DNA from: Bacteroides sp.
GTDB lineage: Bacteria; Bacteroidota; Bacteroidia; Bacteroidales; Bacteroidaceae
Assembly: GCA_021202275.1 (NCBI GenBank)
Contig: JAJQDI010000018.1
Span: forward strand, 257,330-321,329
Length of the DNA: 64,000 nt
Direction of reading: 5' to 3'
The translations under genes were made by a program, and so were the position numbers. The notes under the pieces are model-generated. The model had not been told where the DNA came from. It saw only the letters and a program-made list of their open reading frames with translations, and did not search any database. This document shows positions 18,013-27,842 of this stretch, piece after piece (position 1 is the first letter of the stretch; each line of letters starts with the position of its first letter).

Positions 18013-18987
18013 ATGTTCTATTCGGTGATCATCCCTGTCTACAACCGCCCCGACGAAGTAGACGAACTCCTGGATAGTCTGACGCAACAACATTACAAGG
18101 ATTTTGAAGTGATTGTTGTAGAAGACGGTTCCACCATACCTTGTAAAGAGATCATAGAAAAATATACAGATCGGTTGGACATCCACTATTACTTCAAACC
18201 GAATTCCGGACCAGGTCTGACCCGCAACTACGGTGCAGAACGTAGCAACGGAGAATTCCTTATCATACTGGACTCCGACTGCATCGTCCCGGAGGGATAT
18301 TTCGACGCAGTGGAAAAAGAACTGACCAAAGCGCCGGCAGATGCTTTCGGAGGTAGGGATCGGGCACATGCATCCTTCACAGATATCCAGAAAGCGATCA
18401 ATTACAGCATGACCTCTTTTCTGACTACAGGCGGCATCCGGGGAGGAAAAAAGAAGCTGGATAAATTTTATCCGCGCAGTTTCAATCTGGGGATCCGGAA
18501 AGATGTGTACGAGGCACTGGGAGGTTTTCCCGCAATGAAATACGCAGAAGATATTGATTTCAGCATCCGCCTGTTCAAAGAAGGATATTCCTGTCGGTTG
18601 TTTCCCGATGCCTGGGTATACCACAAACGCCGTACAGATCTTAAAAAGTTTTTCAATCAGACCAATCATTTCGGGATCGGACGTATCAATCTGTACAAAC
18701 TTTATCCGGAATCACTCAAAGCTGTACACTTGCTTCCTGCTTTGTTTACAGCCGGAGTCGTTCTGCTGCTGGCAAGTAGTTTCTTATGTCCGCTGACATT
18801 GCTTCCTCTGGTACTTTTTGCCCTGGTGATCTGCGTCGACTCTTCTCTTCGCAACCGAAGTGTAAAGATCGGGGTATACTCCGTAGCTACAGCATACATT
18901 CAACTGGTAGGATATGGAATCGGTTTCTGGGAAGCCTGGTGGAAACGTTGCATCCTTGGAAAAGAAGAACCATCAACCTATAAATAA
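18013..18987 (+). CDS. Glycosyltransferase family 2, membrane-associated
   Basis: The GT-A fold begins at once with FYSVIIPVYNRPDEVDELL and has VVEDGS near residue 37, LDSDCIVPEGYF as the DXD-type metal site, and FNLGIRKDVYEALGGFP with EDIDFSIRL as the acceptor-side block. Two transmembrane helices lie near residues 238-285. Length is 324 residues. It probably transfers a sugar to a lipid or surface glycan at the inner membrane; donor and acceptor are unknown. It lies alone between efp and radC. Confidence 0.9.
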   Translation: MFYSVIIPVYNRPDEVDELLDSLTQQHYKDFEVIVVEDGSTIPCKEIIEKYTDRLDIHYYFKPNSGPGLTRNYGAERSNGEFLIILDSDCIVPEGYFDAVEKELTKAPADAFGGRDRAHASFTDIQKAINYSMTSFLTTGGIRGGKKKLDKFYPRSFNLGIRKDVYEALGGFPAMKYAEDIDFSIRLFKEGYSCRLFPDAWVYHKRRTDLKKFFNQTNHFGIGRINLYKLYPESLKAVHLLPALFTAGVVLLLASSFLCPLTLLPLVLFALVICVDSSLRNRSVKIGVYSVATAYIQLVGYGIGFWEAWWKRCILGKEEPSTYK

Positions 18988-19123
18988 TCAAACCTATATG
19001 TAAAAGCAATCTTATTTCTAACAACCGGCACAACAACGTGCAATAGCCATCTGCACGACCTTAACCTGATCCGGAAATGGAGTCAGTCACCTCCACATCT
19101 CAACAAATAAATAAACCATAACC

Positions 19124-19828
19124 ATGAAAGACACAAAAAAATGCAAAGACCTGCCTATCAAAAATTGGGCAGAAGAAGACCGACCGCGTGAAAAAATGAT
19201 GAAAAAAGGTCCCGATGTACTGACGGATGCCGAACTAATGGCTATCTTAGTTGGTACGGGCAACACAGAAGAAAGTGCCATAGACCTGATGAGGCGTATT
19301 CTGAAAGAGTGTAATAACAACCTGAACACATTGGGAAAATGGAACTATCTGGATTTCCAGAAATTCAGAGGTATAGGTGAGGCCAAAGCCTGCATGATCA
19401 TGGCTGCACTTGAATTAGGGAAGCGACGGACCAAACAAACGGTTGCCGACAAGAAATTCCTTCATACATCTAAAGACATCTATTCATTTTTTCATCCGAT
19501 CCTGTGTGACCTGACACAAGAAGAATTCTGGGTGCTCTTCCTGACCCAATCTTCCCGGTTATCCGGACAGTCACGTATCAGTGTGGGAGGCATTGACGGA
19601 ACCTATGCGGATGTACGTTCCATCTTACGAGAGGCGTTACTGGCACAGGCTCCCCAGATCGCGATCATCCACAATCATCCCTCCGGGAATCCCCAACCCA
19701 GCCAGGCAGACCGACGGGTAACAGCCGCCGTGCTGAAAGGAGCAGAGGCAATGAACATTCGTCTGATGGATCATGTTATTGTGTGCGACGGGAGTTTTTT
19801 CAGTTTTGCCGACGAAGGGCTGATCTGA
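19124..19828 (+). CDS. radC: RadC family JAB-domain protein
   Basis: An N-terminal helix-hairpin-helix-like part (with FRGIGEAKA near residue 86) is followed by the RadC MPN/JAB metalloprotease-like domain, whose motif HNHPSGNPQPSQAD carries the metal ligands. The length of 234 residues is normal. The name comes from an old DNA-repair assignment that was later questioned, and the true role is not settled. It has no obvious operon partner. Confidence 0.94.
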   Translation: MKDTKKCKDLPIKNWAEEDRPREKMMKKGPDVLTDAELMAILVGTGNTEESAIDLMRRILKECNNNLNTLGKWNYLDFQKFRGIGEAKACMIMAALELGKRRTKQTVADKKFLHTSKDIYSFFHPILCDLTQEEFWVLFLTQSSRLSGQSRISVGGIDGTYADVRSILREALLAQAPQIAIIHNHPSGNPQPSQADRRVTAAVLKGAEAMNIRLMDHVIVCDGSFFSFADEGLI

Positions 19829-20222
19829 CAGGAGTATCTTTTCTCTCCCCCTATACACTCAAAGATTCATTCAGAATATTTTCTCAGGAACTGTTTTGAT
19901 TTTGCCCGTTGCTGTGTTGAGGCTGATTTGAAATCCGTTTTCTGACTCCGATGCACTATAACAGGCGGCACAAAGATACAAAGAGATTTACGATCTACTG
20001 ATTTACCATTCCAGACACGGAACGTATCTCTTCGTAAATCTCCATACGTAACATTCTATATGCGAACATACGAGACGCATATTTACGTTTCAGAATAGAA
20101 AACAGAAAGAAGTGTGGAAAAAAGTACAGAACAGAGAACGAAGAATAAAAAGATCAATTATTCGTGGAAAATCAAATCAGTTTCTTAAATTTGTCTTACA
20201 AAACAGATAACAGATACCAATC
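19829..20222. other. Spacer with promoter for the DUF59 gene
   Basis: TAAATTTG at 20186-20193 is a perfect -7 box 29 bases before the ATG, and TTCG at 20161-20164, 21 bases upstream, is a weak -33 element. No other structure or gene is seen in these 394 bases. Confidence 0.5.
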
Positions 20223-20534
20223 ATGGATAAATTAGAAACAGAAGAAAAGATCGTCCGGATGCTCAAAACGGTCTTTGATCCTGAAATACCAGTTAATGTA
20301 TATGACCTCGGTCTGATCTATAACATCGATCTGCAAGAAGACGGTGAACTGATCCTGGACATGACACTGACTGCTCCCAACTGTCCGGCTGCGGATTTTA
20401 TTATGGAAGATGTGCGCCAGAAAGTAGAATCGGTAGAAGGAGTAACTTCCGCTACAATCAATCTGGTTTTCGAGCCGGAATGGGACAAAGATATGATGAG
20501 CGAAGAGGCAAAACTTGAATTAGGTTTCTTATGA
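20223..20534 (+). CDS. DUF59/MIP18 family iron-sulfur assembly protein
   Basis: The 103-residue protein is a single MIP18 (DUF59) domain: FDPEIPVNVYDLGLIYNI near residues 18-35 and the motif TLTAPNCPAADF with the conserved Cys near residue 58. Relatives (SufT, PaaD, yeast Cia2) take part in iron-sulfur cluster maturation or transfer. It overlaps lpxH by four bases (ATGA), so the two are translationally coupled. A link between the two functions is not evident. No suf genes lie in this window. Confidence 0.88.
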   Translation: MDKLETEEKIVRMLKTVFDPEIPVNVYDLGLIYNIDLQEDGELILDMTLTAPNCPAADFIMEDVRQKVESVEGVTSATINLVFEPEWDKDMMSEEAKLELGFL

Positions 20535-21295
20535 AAAATACCTATTTCCTCTCCGATGCCCACCTGGGTTCACGTGCCATCAAGCATGGACGCACACAGG
20601 AGCGCAGGCTGGTAAACTTCCTGGAAGAGATCAAACACAAAGCAGATGCGATCTATCTGTTGGGTGATATGTTCGACTTCTGGTATGAGTTCCGCATGGT
20701 CGTACCCAAAGGATATACGCGTTTTCTGGGTAAGATCTCCGAACTCACGGACATGGGAGTGGAAATACATTTCTTCATCGGGAATCATGATATCTGGTGT
20801 GGAGACTATCTGGAAAAAGAGTGCGGAGTGATCCTGCACAGAAAACCTCTGACAACGGAAATCCATGGGAAAGAGTTCTATCTGGCTCATGGAGACGGTC
20901 TGGGAGATCCGGATCCTAAATTCAGGTTTTTGCGTCGCATGTTTCACAGCCGCACCCTGCGTACACTCTTCTCTGCCCTTCATCCCCGGTGGAGTATGGA
21001 GCTGGGACTGAGCTGGGCCAAACGCAGCCGCCTCAAAAGGGAAGGTGGCAAAGAGCCCGAATACATGGGAGAAGACAAAGAGCACCTGGTTCTATATTCC
21101 AAAGAATATCTCCGGGCACATCCCAATATCAACTTCTTTATGTACGGTCACCGGCACATCGAACTGGATCTGATGCTAAGCCAAACCTGCCGCATGGTGA
21201 TCCTGGGCGACTGGATCAGCTATTTTTCGTATGCCGTATTCGATGGTGAGAACCTGTTCCTGGAGAACTACATAGAAGGAGAAAGTAAACCATGA
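20531..21295 (+). CDS. lpxH: UDP-2,3-diacylglucosamine pyrophosphatase
   Basis: LpxH cleaves UDP-2,3-diacylglucosamine to lipid X in lipid A synthesis. The calcineurin-like metallophosphatase motifs are all present: SDAHLGS (Asp9, His11), LLGDMFDFW, GNHDIW, LAHGDG and YGHRHI. The length of 254 residues is typical. It acts on the cytoplasmic side of the inner membrane. Its ATG overlaps the DUF59 stop, so both come from the promoter near 20186. Confidence 0.92.
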   Translation: MKNTYFLSDAHLGSRAIKHGRTQERRLVNFLEEIKHKADAIYLLGDMFDFWYEFRMVVPKGYTRFLGKISELTDMGVEIHFFIGNHDIWCGDYLEKECGVILHRKPLTTEIHGKEFYLAHGDGLGDPDPKFRFLRRMFHSRTLRTLFSALHPRWSMELGLSWAKRSRLKREGGKEPEYMGEDKEHLVLYSKEYLRAHPNINFFMYGHRHIELDLMLSQTCRMVILGDWISYFSYAVFDGENLFLENYIEGESKP

Positions 21296-21514
21296 CCACC
21301 TCAGATCAGGAGGCATGCCGGAGACCACAAAATCCCCTAAAACTCTCACTCCCCCACACATAAACGATACAGGCCGTACAGTACACATCCGGATTACGGC
21401 AGAGTGAGTTACGCATCCTCCCTGATCCAGGCCTCCATGGATTTCATTATTGAAAAAGGGCATGCGATTTACATCACATACCCTTGAATCTTCTGATTTT
21501 CGTTTACAGAAAAA

Positions 21515-22915
21515 TTAATATCCGGCAGCTTTTGCTATACGTTTGGGAATATCGGTATTATCCATAGTTCCCATAAACAGATTGGCACCTGCGCCGATCG
21601 CATATACAGGCACATATCCGGCAGAGTGTCCGCCACTGGTCCAGCCTACGCGAGCAATCTCACTCATTACATTTTTGGCACACGCGGCCAACGGTTCAGT
21701 TCTGGAATAAAGGCTTTCCACAAACTCCTGTTTGTTCTTCACGAAAGAGTTTTCGTACTCATCACGCAGTTTCTTCTCTTGTTCCCAACTTATGGGGAGT
21801 TGTTTCCAGAATCCCATTTTTTCACCAAGTAATTCCTTTATTTGTTCCCAGCTTACCTGATTGTTATGTGCTTTGCGCAGATCCGTTATACTGGCAGAAA
21901 GTATCTCCAGTGAGCTTTGCTGATACTCCAGAGAGCTCAGTTTCATCTCATAACGTCCGGTACCCAGAGACATACCACCCGTTTCATGATCGGCAGTCAC
22001 CACAATCAGGGTTTCCTTCGGATATTTCTTATAGAACTCATAAGCTACCTTCACAGCCTCATCCATATCCACCACTTCTTTCAGGGTGGTAGCCGCATCG
22101 TTATTGTGGCAGGACCAGTCGATCTTACCTCCCTCTACCATCAGGAAAAACCTTTTTTTATTGTTCTTTGTCAGAAAAGAAACAGCACTTTCCGTGATCT
22201 GCGCCAGGGTCAGATCGCCCTCTTCACGATCAATCGCATAGGGAATAGAATGAGTGGGCGCTCCTTCTTTCTGGATCAGGATCATTTTGTCTGACGAACC
22301 GGACTTTGCCTTATAGTCTTCATAACCGCGGGCTATCGTATATCCAGCCTCTTCAAAGATAGGAAAGAGATGAGGAGCTTCTGTCCCATCGGCACGGGTT
22401 TCCGGTTTGAGGAATCCACCACCCGCATAAAAATCAAATCCTGCCGCAATAAGGTCCAGACCTATCTCATAATACATATTGCGATCGGGCTGATGTGCAT
22501 AAAAAGCAGCCGGAGTGGCATGGTCTACACTCACACTGGTAGTTACTCCCACCCTGCGACCTGCTTTCTTTGCCCGTTCCGCTATAGTCATCAGAGGAGC
22601 CTTGTCCATATCTACCCCTATAGCACCGTTGTAGGTTTTTTCTCCGGTTGACAGAGCCGTACCTGCCGCGGAAGAGTCTGTAACGGAATTTGTTGCCGAA
22701 AACGTACTTGCCATACTGGCGACAGGGAAGCGGCTGAACAACAAAGGCTCTACACCGATCCGCCCGTCGAGTTCTCCCTGATACATTTCAGCACCATTCA
22801 CCTGGTTCACTCCCATACCATCTCCGATAAAATAGAAAACATACTTTGCCTGTTGGCCATATACGACCTGCACCAACAAGAAAAAGAGCAATACATGAAT
22901 TAATCGTTTCATCAC
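21515..22915 (-). CDS. Alkaline phosphatase (PhoA superfamily)
   Basis: A signal peptide (MKRLIHVLLFFLLVQVVYGQ, residues 2-21) precedes the phosphatase domain. Metal and nucleophile motifs are GDGMGVNQ, VTDSSAAGTALSTG with the catalytic Ser, the EGGKIDWSCHNND block, and TADHETGGMS. A late His (GGHSAGYVP) completes the zinc site. Length is 466 residues. It releases phosphate from organic phosphoesters in the periplasm. It lies on its own upstream of nothing obviously related; no Pho box could be recognised. Confidence 0.94.
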   Translation of the reverse strand: MMKRLIHVLLFFLLVQVVYGQQAKYVFYFIGDGMGVNQVNGAEMYQGELDGRIGVEPLLFSRFPVASMASTFSATNSVTDSSAAGTALSTGEKTYNGAIGVDMDKAPLMTIAERAKKAGRRVGVTTSVSVDHATPAAFYAHQPDRNMYYEIGLDLIAAGFDFYAGGGFLKPETRADGTEAPHLFPIFEEAGYTIARGYEDYKAKSGSSDKMILIQKEGAPTHSIPYAIDREEGDLTLAQITESAVSFLTKNNKKRFFLMVEGGKIDWSCHNNDAATTLKEVVDMDEAVKVAYEFYKKYPKETLIVVTADHETGGMSLGTGRYEMKLSSLEYQQSSLEILSASITDLRKAHNNQVSWEQIKELLGEKMGFWKQLPISWEQEKKLRDEYENSFVKNKQEFVESLYSRTEPLAACAKNVMSEIARVGWTSGGHSAGYVPVYAIGAGANLFMGTMDNTDIPKRIAKAAGY

Positions 22916-23008
22916 TTCAGTTTTACTGGTTTACATCAGGCAAATATAACCAATTTGACCGAATAGAGTCTCATTTTCAGCCAGGAGAATCGATGAAAAA
23001 TAAAAGGG

Positions 23009-23043
23009 AAAAAGCCGGAGAACAGATTGACTGCTTCCGGCCT
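23009..23043 (-). terminator. Terminator after ackA
   Basis: On the minus strand GGCCGGAAGCAG pairs with CTGTTCTCCGGC (one bulge and one mismatch) and is followed by TTTTT. Confidence 0.65.
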
Positions 23044-23086
23044 TTCCACCAAACGACCTATTTTATATAATTATAAGCGTGGCATT

Positions 23087-24292
23087 TTATTTCATCTGTT
23101 TCAGGATCTCCAAAGTATCAGATGCGATCATAAACTCTTCGTCCGTAGGAATGATAGCTACTTTCACGCGTGACTCCGGGGTACTGATCAGCACCTCTTC
23201 TCCACGTATACGGGCATTTAGTTCCTGATTGATCTCTACGCCCATAAATTCGAGTCCTTCACACACCTCGGCACGGCAATTTTGCTGATTCTCACCCACT
23301 CCTCCGGTGAAGACAATGATATCTACCCCTCCCATGGCCGCGGCATAAGCGCCTACATATTTTTTGATGCGATAGATATAGATAGCATGGGCCAGCTGAG
23401 CACGTGGATTTCCGGTTTCACAAGCCGCTTCCAGTTCACGCATATCAGAAGATACACCGGAAACTCCCAACACACCACTTTTCTTGTTGATCAGATCAGA
23501 TAAACCGGTTTTATCCAGACCCTCTTTCTCCATCAGGAAGATCAGGGCTCCGGCATCCACATCTCCGCAACGCGTACCCATCATCAACCCCTCTACCGGA
23601 GTCAGTCCCATGGACGTATCTACTGATTTCCCATCTTTCACAGCAGTGATCGAACCACCGTTGCCAATGTGGCAGGTAATGATACGTTTGCCGTGCGGAT
23701 CCACTCCAAGGAAATCACATACTCTCTGCGAAACATAGCGATGACTGGTTCCGTGAAAGCCATAACGACGTACACCGTATTTAGGATAGAATTCATAAGG
23801 AAGGGCATAGATATATGCATGTTCGGGCATGGTCTGATGAAAAGCCGTATCGAATACGCCGATCTGAGGAACTTCCGGAAGCAACTTGGAGATGGTATAA
23901 ATACCTTTCAAGTTAGCCGGATTGTGCAGAGGAGCCAGATCCGAGCATTCTACCATTTGCTGGATCACTTCATCGGTAATCAGTACGGAAGAGTTGAATT
24001 TCTCACCTCCATGTACTACCCGGTGTCCTACGGAAGAGATCTCATCCAACGATGAGATACATCCGTATTCTTTACTTATCAGGGTATCTAAGATAAACTC
24101 AATACCCACCGTGTGTTCCGGAATATCTTTCTCAAGTACTACCTTTTCGTCATTCGGAAGTGTCAGCTTCAGAAAAGACCCTGGCAAACCGATCTTCTCG
24201 ATCCCTCCTTGTGCCATTACTTCTTTACTGTCCATATCGAACAGTTTGTATTTGATCGATGAACTACCGCAGTTCAATACTAGAATTTTCAT
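23087..24292 (-). CDS. ackA: Acetate kinase
   Basis: AckA transfers phosphate from acetyl phosphate to ADP, giving ATP and acetate. Motifs are the N-terminal MKILVLNCGSSSIKYKL, the region FDTAFHQTMP, GFHGTSHRYVS, and the nucleotide part CHIGNGGSITAV and FTGGVGEN. The ATG at 24292 fits the family start; an upstream ATG would add twelve unrelated residues and run into pta. It lies 16 bases after pta and ends at a terminator. Together the two genes form the fermentative acetate route. Confidence 0.96.
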   Translation of the reverse strand: MKILVLNCGSSSIKYKLFDMDSKEVMAQGGIEKIGLPGSFLKLTLPNDEKVVLEKDIPEHTVGIEFILDTLISKEYGCISSLDEISSVGHRVVHGGEKFNSSVLITDEVIQQMVECSDLAPLHNPANLKGIYTISKLLPEVPQIGVFDTAFHQTMPEHAYIYALPYEFYPKYGVRRYGFHGTSHRYVSQRVCDFLGVDPHGKRIITCHIGNGGSITAVKDGKSVDTSMGLTPVEGLMMGTRCGDVDAGALIFLMEKEGLDKTGLSDLINKKSGVLGVSGVSSDMRELEAACETGNPRAQLAHAIYIYRIKKYVGAYAAAMGGVDIIVFTGGVGENQQNCRAEVCEGLEFMGVEINQELNARIRGEEVLISTPESRVKVAIIPTDEEFMIASDTLEILKQMK

Positions 24293-24308
24293 TTGCAAAT
24301 ATGTGTGT

Positions 24309-25322
24309 TTAATTATTTTTTGCTGCAATGGCCTGATTGGCTGTAATAGCTACCATCTTATATATATCATCTACCGAACATCCTCTGGAAAGGTCATTCA
24401 CCGGCTTGGCCATCCCCTGAAGGATAGGTCCTACCACATCCGCGTGTCCCAGACGCTCTACCAGTTTATAAGCGATATTACCCACTTCCAGGCTGGGGAC
24501 GATCAACACATTTGCCTGACCGGCAATTTCCGATCCCGGTGCTTTACTTGCGCCGATAGACGGAACGAGGGCGGCATCTGCCTGCATTTCTCCATCGATC
24601 ATCAAGGTCGGATCCATTTTATGAGCCAGTTTCACAGCTTCAATCACCCGATCTACCACTTCGTGCTTGGCCGAACCTTTCGTAGAGAAACTGAGCATAG
24701 CCACTTTAGGTACTTCAATACCTGCTACATCACGTGCAGTATATGCCGTACAGACGGCAATTTGTGCCAATTGTTCCGGAGTAGGCACCGGCGTTACAGC
24801 CACATCTCCCATCACCAACAGACCATTTTTACCATAATTAGGAGCCTTGGTCAGCAACAGCATCGCACCGGACACATAGTTGATCCCCGGAAGGGTCTTA
24901 ATGATCTGAAGTGCCGGACGAAGCACATTCCCGGTCGTGTTCTGCGCACCTGCCAACTGACCGTCCGCATCACCGTTCTTAATGATCAGACATCCCAGAT
25001 AAAGAGGATCCAGTACCAGTTCCCGGGCCTTCTCTATAGTCATCCCTTTTTCCTTACGGATCTCGAACAGCAATTGAGCATATTCCTCTTTTTTCACATG
25101 ATTTTCCGGATCCATGATCGTGGCCTTCCCGATATTACCCAATCCCAGTTCCACCGCTTTTTTGATGATCTCTGCCGGATCACCCAGAATAATAAGATCC
25201 GCTACACCATCCGTCAGAATCTGATTGGCTGCTTTTAAGGTTCTCTCTTCTGTGCCCTCCGGCAAAACAATACGTTGGCGATTCGACTTGGCGCGCTCAA
25301 CAATTTCACTAATTAAATCCAT
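24309..25322 (-). CDS. pta: Phosphate acetyltransferase
   Basis: Pta converts acetyl-CoA and phosphate to acetyl phosphate. This is the short form of 337 residues without the N-terminal DRTGG region. Motifs include IVLPEGTEERTLKAA, LDPLYLGCLIIKNGDADGQLAGA, AMLSFSTKGSAKH, and VLIVPSLEVGNIAYK. It is the first gene of the pta-ackA operon. Directly upstream lies a promoter -7 box overlapped by a long perfect palindrome, so regulated transcription is likely. Confidence 0.96.
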   Translation of the reverse strand: MDLISEIVERAKSNRQRIVLPEGTEERTLKAANQILTDGVADLIILGDPAEIIKKAVELGLGNIGKATIMDPENHVKKEEYAQLLFEIRKEKGMTIEKARELVLDPLYLGCLIIKNGDADGQLAGAQNTTGNVLRPALQIIKTLPGINYVSGAMLLLTKAPNYGKNGLLVMGDVAVTPVPTPEQLAQIAVCTAYTARDVAGIEVPKVAMLSFSTKGSAKHEVVDRVIEAVKLAHKMDPTLMIDGEMQADAALVPSIGASKAPGSEIAGQANVLIVPSLEVGNIAYKLVERLGHADVVGPILQGMAKPVNDLSRGCSVDDIYKMVAITANQAIAAKNN

Positions 25323-25373
25323 GGTAGATATTTTATATGTGTATAAATACAGAGGAATGTGTTATTCATGGCA

Positions 25374-25422
25374 CAAAAATAGTCAAAATTGCGATATCCA
25401 CATTGCAATTTTGACTATTTTT
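25374..25422 (-). promoter_or_regulatory. 18-bp perfect inverted repeat over the pta promoter
   Basis: AAAAATAGTCAAAATTGC (25375-25392) and its exact reverse complement (25405-25422) are separated by 12 bases. On the minus strand the left arm contains TATTTTTG (25381-25374), a perfect -7 box about 50 bases before the pta ATG. The palindrome therefore lies in the promoter and not in the transcript, which points to an operator. Confidence 0.7.
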
Positions 25423-25666
25423 CCCAAGAAAACTTCAAATTATTATAATTTAACACATTGTCTGCCCTCCTCTATCTTTTACTGAAACGGTGGCAGCACA
25501 TTAGGGTGAAATACCCGTCTTTATTTCTCTCTCTCATTATTTCTCTTTATAATAAAATAGAGATTCCACTCTTTTGTCACAATTTATAGTCTACAGGATA
25601 CGTTTCGCAGATAAGTAACAGAGGTTCCATTCTTTTCTCTTTTTTAACATCTCTGAAGTTCATTCT

Positions 25667-25700
25667 TTTCTTCAGCTCTAACAAAAACTTTGTATTTTTG
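25667..25700 (+). promoter_or_regulatory. Promoter of the DUF2156/GNAT pair
   Basis: TATTTTTG at 25693-25700 is a perfect -7 box 34 bases before the ATG. TTTC at 25667-25670 is a near match to -33 with a 22-base spacer. The rest of the 25423-25734 spacer shows nothing further. Confidence 0.55.
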
Positions 25701-25734
25701 TTAACTCTCTGACAGCTCTTACGAACCTGTAAAT

Positions 25735-26634
25735 ATGATTGATTTTAAAGAACTTACCATTCAGGATAAAGAACTTGTTACGTCTTTTACCATGAAAAGC
25801 AAAAGACGCAACTGTGATCTCTCCTTCTCCAATCTATGCAGTTGGAAGTTTTTATATAAAACCCAACTGGCAGTGATCGAGGATTTTCTCGTCTTCAAGT
25901 TCTGGACAGAGGAACGTCTGGCCTATATGCTTCCTGTGGGTGAAGGAGATCTGAAATCCGTTCTTACTCAATTAAGAGAAGACGCCCGCCGGGAAGGACA
26001 GCTCTTCTGCCTGTTAGGGGTGTGTTCGGAATGCGTGGCACAGATCGAAAAATATATGCCGGGAGAGTTTGCGTTCTCTGCCGACCGGGATTATGCGGAT
26101 TATATCTATCTACGGACAGACCTGGCCGAACTCAAAGGAAAGAAATTCCAGTCCAAACGCAACCACATCAACAAGTTCCGCAAAGAATACAATTTTCACT
26201 ACGAACTGCTGACCCCACAACATATCCCTGCCTGCCTGGAACTGGAAGATGAATGGTGCCGTGTGAACGATTGTAATCAGGAAAACGGTACAGCCTACGA
26301 ACGTCGGGCAGTCCGGTACGCATTGAAGAATTTCGAGGCATTGGGATTGACGGGAGGTGTACTCTATGTAGAGGATCAGATCGTTGCCTTTACCTTTGGA
26401 ATGCCCATTAACCAGGAGACATTCGGAGTGCATGTAGAGAAAGCGGATACCCGTGTGAACGGGGCATATGCCACCATCAATCAGGAGTTTGCGTCCCGTA
26501 TTCCCGAAAAATATATCTACATCAACCGGGAAGAGGATCTGGGATTGGAGGGCCTTCGAAAAGCCAAACTCTCTTACCAGCCTATCACCATTCTGGAAAA
26601 ATATATGGCTATTCTGAAGAATCCCGACATCTGA
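25735..26634 (+). CDS. DUF2156 (phosphatidylglycerol lysyltransferase-like) protein
   Basis: The protein matches the DUF2156 fold of two tandem GNAT-like halves, as in the C-terminal domain of MprF-type aminoacyl-lipid transferases but without membrane helices. Visible blocks are KSKRRNCDLSFSNLCSWKFLY near residue 20, KGKKFQSKRNHINKFRKEY near 135-153, and YATINQEFASRIPEKYIYIN near 245. Length is 299 residues. The substrate is unknown. The GNAT gene follows 4 bases after the stop, so the two are one operon. Confidence 0.85.
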   Translation: MIDFKELTIQDKELVTSFTMKSKRRNCDLSFSNLCSWKFLYKTQLAVIEDFLVFKFWTEERLAYMLPVGEGDLKSVLTQLREDARREGQLFCLLGVCSECVAQIEKYMPGEFAFSADRDYADYIYLRTDLAELKGKKFQSKRNHINKFRKEYNFHYELLTPQHIPACLELEDEWCRVNDCNQENGTAYERRAVRYALKNFEALGLTGGVLYVEDQIVAFTFGMPINQETFGVHVEKADTRVNGAYATINQEFASRIPEKYIYINREEDLGLEGLRKAKLSYQPITILEKYMAILKNPDI

Positions 26635-26638
26635 CCGC

Positions 26639-27649
26639 ATGAAAGAGCAAGTAAAAAACCTTTGGAAAATCTGCTTTACAGATAGCGACGAGTTTATGGA
26701 TCTGTACTTCTCGCTGCGTTACCGGGAAGAGATCAATCTGGCTATCCGGAAAAATGAGGAGGTTGTCTCCGCCCTGCAAATGATCCCTTATCCAATGACA
26801 TTTTGCGGGCAGATCGTCGACACCTCGTATATTTCCGGTGCCTGTACCCATCCGGAAGAGCGCAGTCAGGGTTTTATGAAAGAACTCCTGACCCAGTCTT
26901 TCAGACGAATGTATCAGCAGAACGTCGCGTTCAGCACGCTTATTCCCGCTGAGCCCTGGTTGTTCGACTATTACAACAGGTTCGGGTATTCCACTGTTTT
27001 TTACTATTCCGAATGTACCTTTCCTGTACCAACGTCTCGTGTCCCCAAAGCCTATAAAATACACTCAACTACCGGATTTATTCAGGAAGTATATGATTAT
27101 TTTCAGTCCAGAATGCGACAACGTCCCTGTTGTATCCAGCATACGGAGTCAGATTTTGTAGTAATTCTGGCAGACATGTCTCTGGCAGAAGGCAGAATCT
27201 ATAGGTTGATTAAAGATGAGAAAATAAGAGCTATGGCAATTACCTATCAAGAAGAAAAACAACTACAGATAAAAGAGCTTTTCAGCGAATCAGAAATAGA
27301 AAAAGACTATCTGTTATCAGCTATAGGAAAAGAAGGTGGATATAATTCTCTGCAACTTATACAGCCTGCAACGAACAAAAATGCCACTCAAAAACTGGGA
27401 ATGGCACGGATTATTGATGCTCAGAAAGTACTCTCTTTATGGGCCGTTATCCATCCACAGACAGATATATCCATTTATCTTGAGGACAGCTATTTGCCTG
27501 TTAATAATGGTTATTACAGGATCAGCCAGGGAATATGTACTTATACACAAACGGCAAATAATCTCTTATACAAAGAGATGGATATAAATGAACTAACGGA
27601 TTACATACTGACTCCTCTACACCCGTATATGAGCCTCATGCTGAATTAG
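26639..27649 (+). CDS. GNAT family N-acetyltransferase
   Basis: The N-terminal half is a GNAT domain with the acetyl-CoA loop region YISGACTHPEERSQGFMKELL (about residues 64-83). The C-terminal half has a sterol-carrier-like or second GNAT-like fold, as in Eis-type acetyltransferases. Length is 336 residues. No substrate can be named. It shares an operon with the DUF2156 gene and ends at a strong terminator. The last third of the gene is more AT-rich than the first. Confidence 0.85.
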   Translation: MKEQVKNLWKICFTDSDEFMDLYFSLRYREEINLAIRKNEEVVSALQMIPYPMTFCGQIVDTSYISGACTHPEERSQGFMKELLTQSFRRMYQQNVAFSTLIPAEPWLFDYYNRFGYSTVFYYSECTFPVPTSRVPKAYKIHSTTGFIQEVYDYFQSRMRQRPCCIQHTESDFVVILADMSLAEGRIYRLIKDEKIRAMAITYQEEKQLQIKELFSESEIEKDYLLSAIGKEGGYNSLQLIQPATNKNATQKLGMARIIDAQKVLSLWAVIHPQTDISIYLEDSYLPVNNGYYRISQGICTYTQTANNLLYKEMDINELTDYILTPLHPYMSLMLN

Positions 27650-27786
27650 ACTTTGATTTTCATTCATATCAATCCATTCATTTTTAATTAACTAAAATAA
27701 ATAATTTGTAAAGTCCTTCCTACTTACTGAGTGTAACAATATTTACATACATTATTGTTAATTCAAAAACAGAATACTTTACAAAA

Positions 27787-27842
27787 TATCTGAGCCACCT
27801 GAAACAGTTGTTCAGGTGGCTCAGATACTATTTTTTATTTTT
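27787..27842 (+). terminator. Strong bidirectional-looking terminator
   Basis: TATCTGAGCCACCTGAA (27787-27803) pairs perfectly with its complement at 27811-27827 around a 7-base loop and is followed by CTATTTTTTATTTTT. It ends the GNAT operon. It also lies directly after the minus-strand stop at 27828. Confidence 0.9.

Noticed and set aside
23922..25238. 438-residue open frame on the plus strand
   Set aside because: It is antisense to ackA and pta, both certain, and has no domain pattern of its own.
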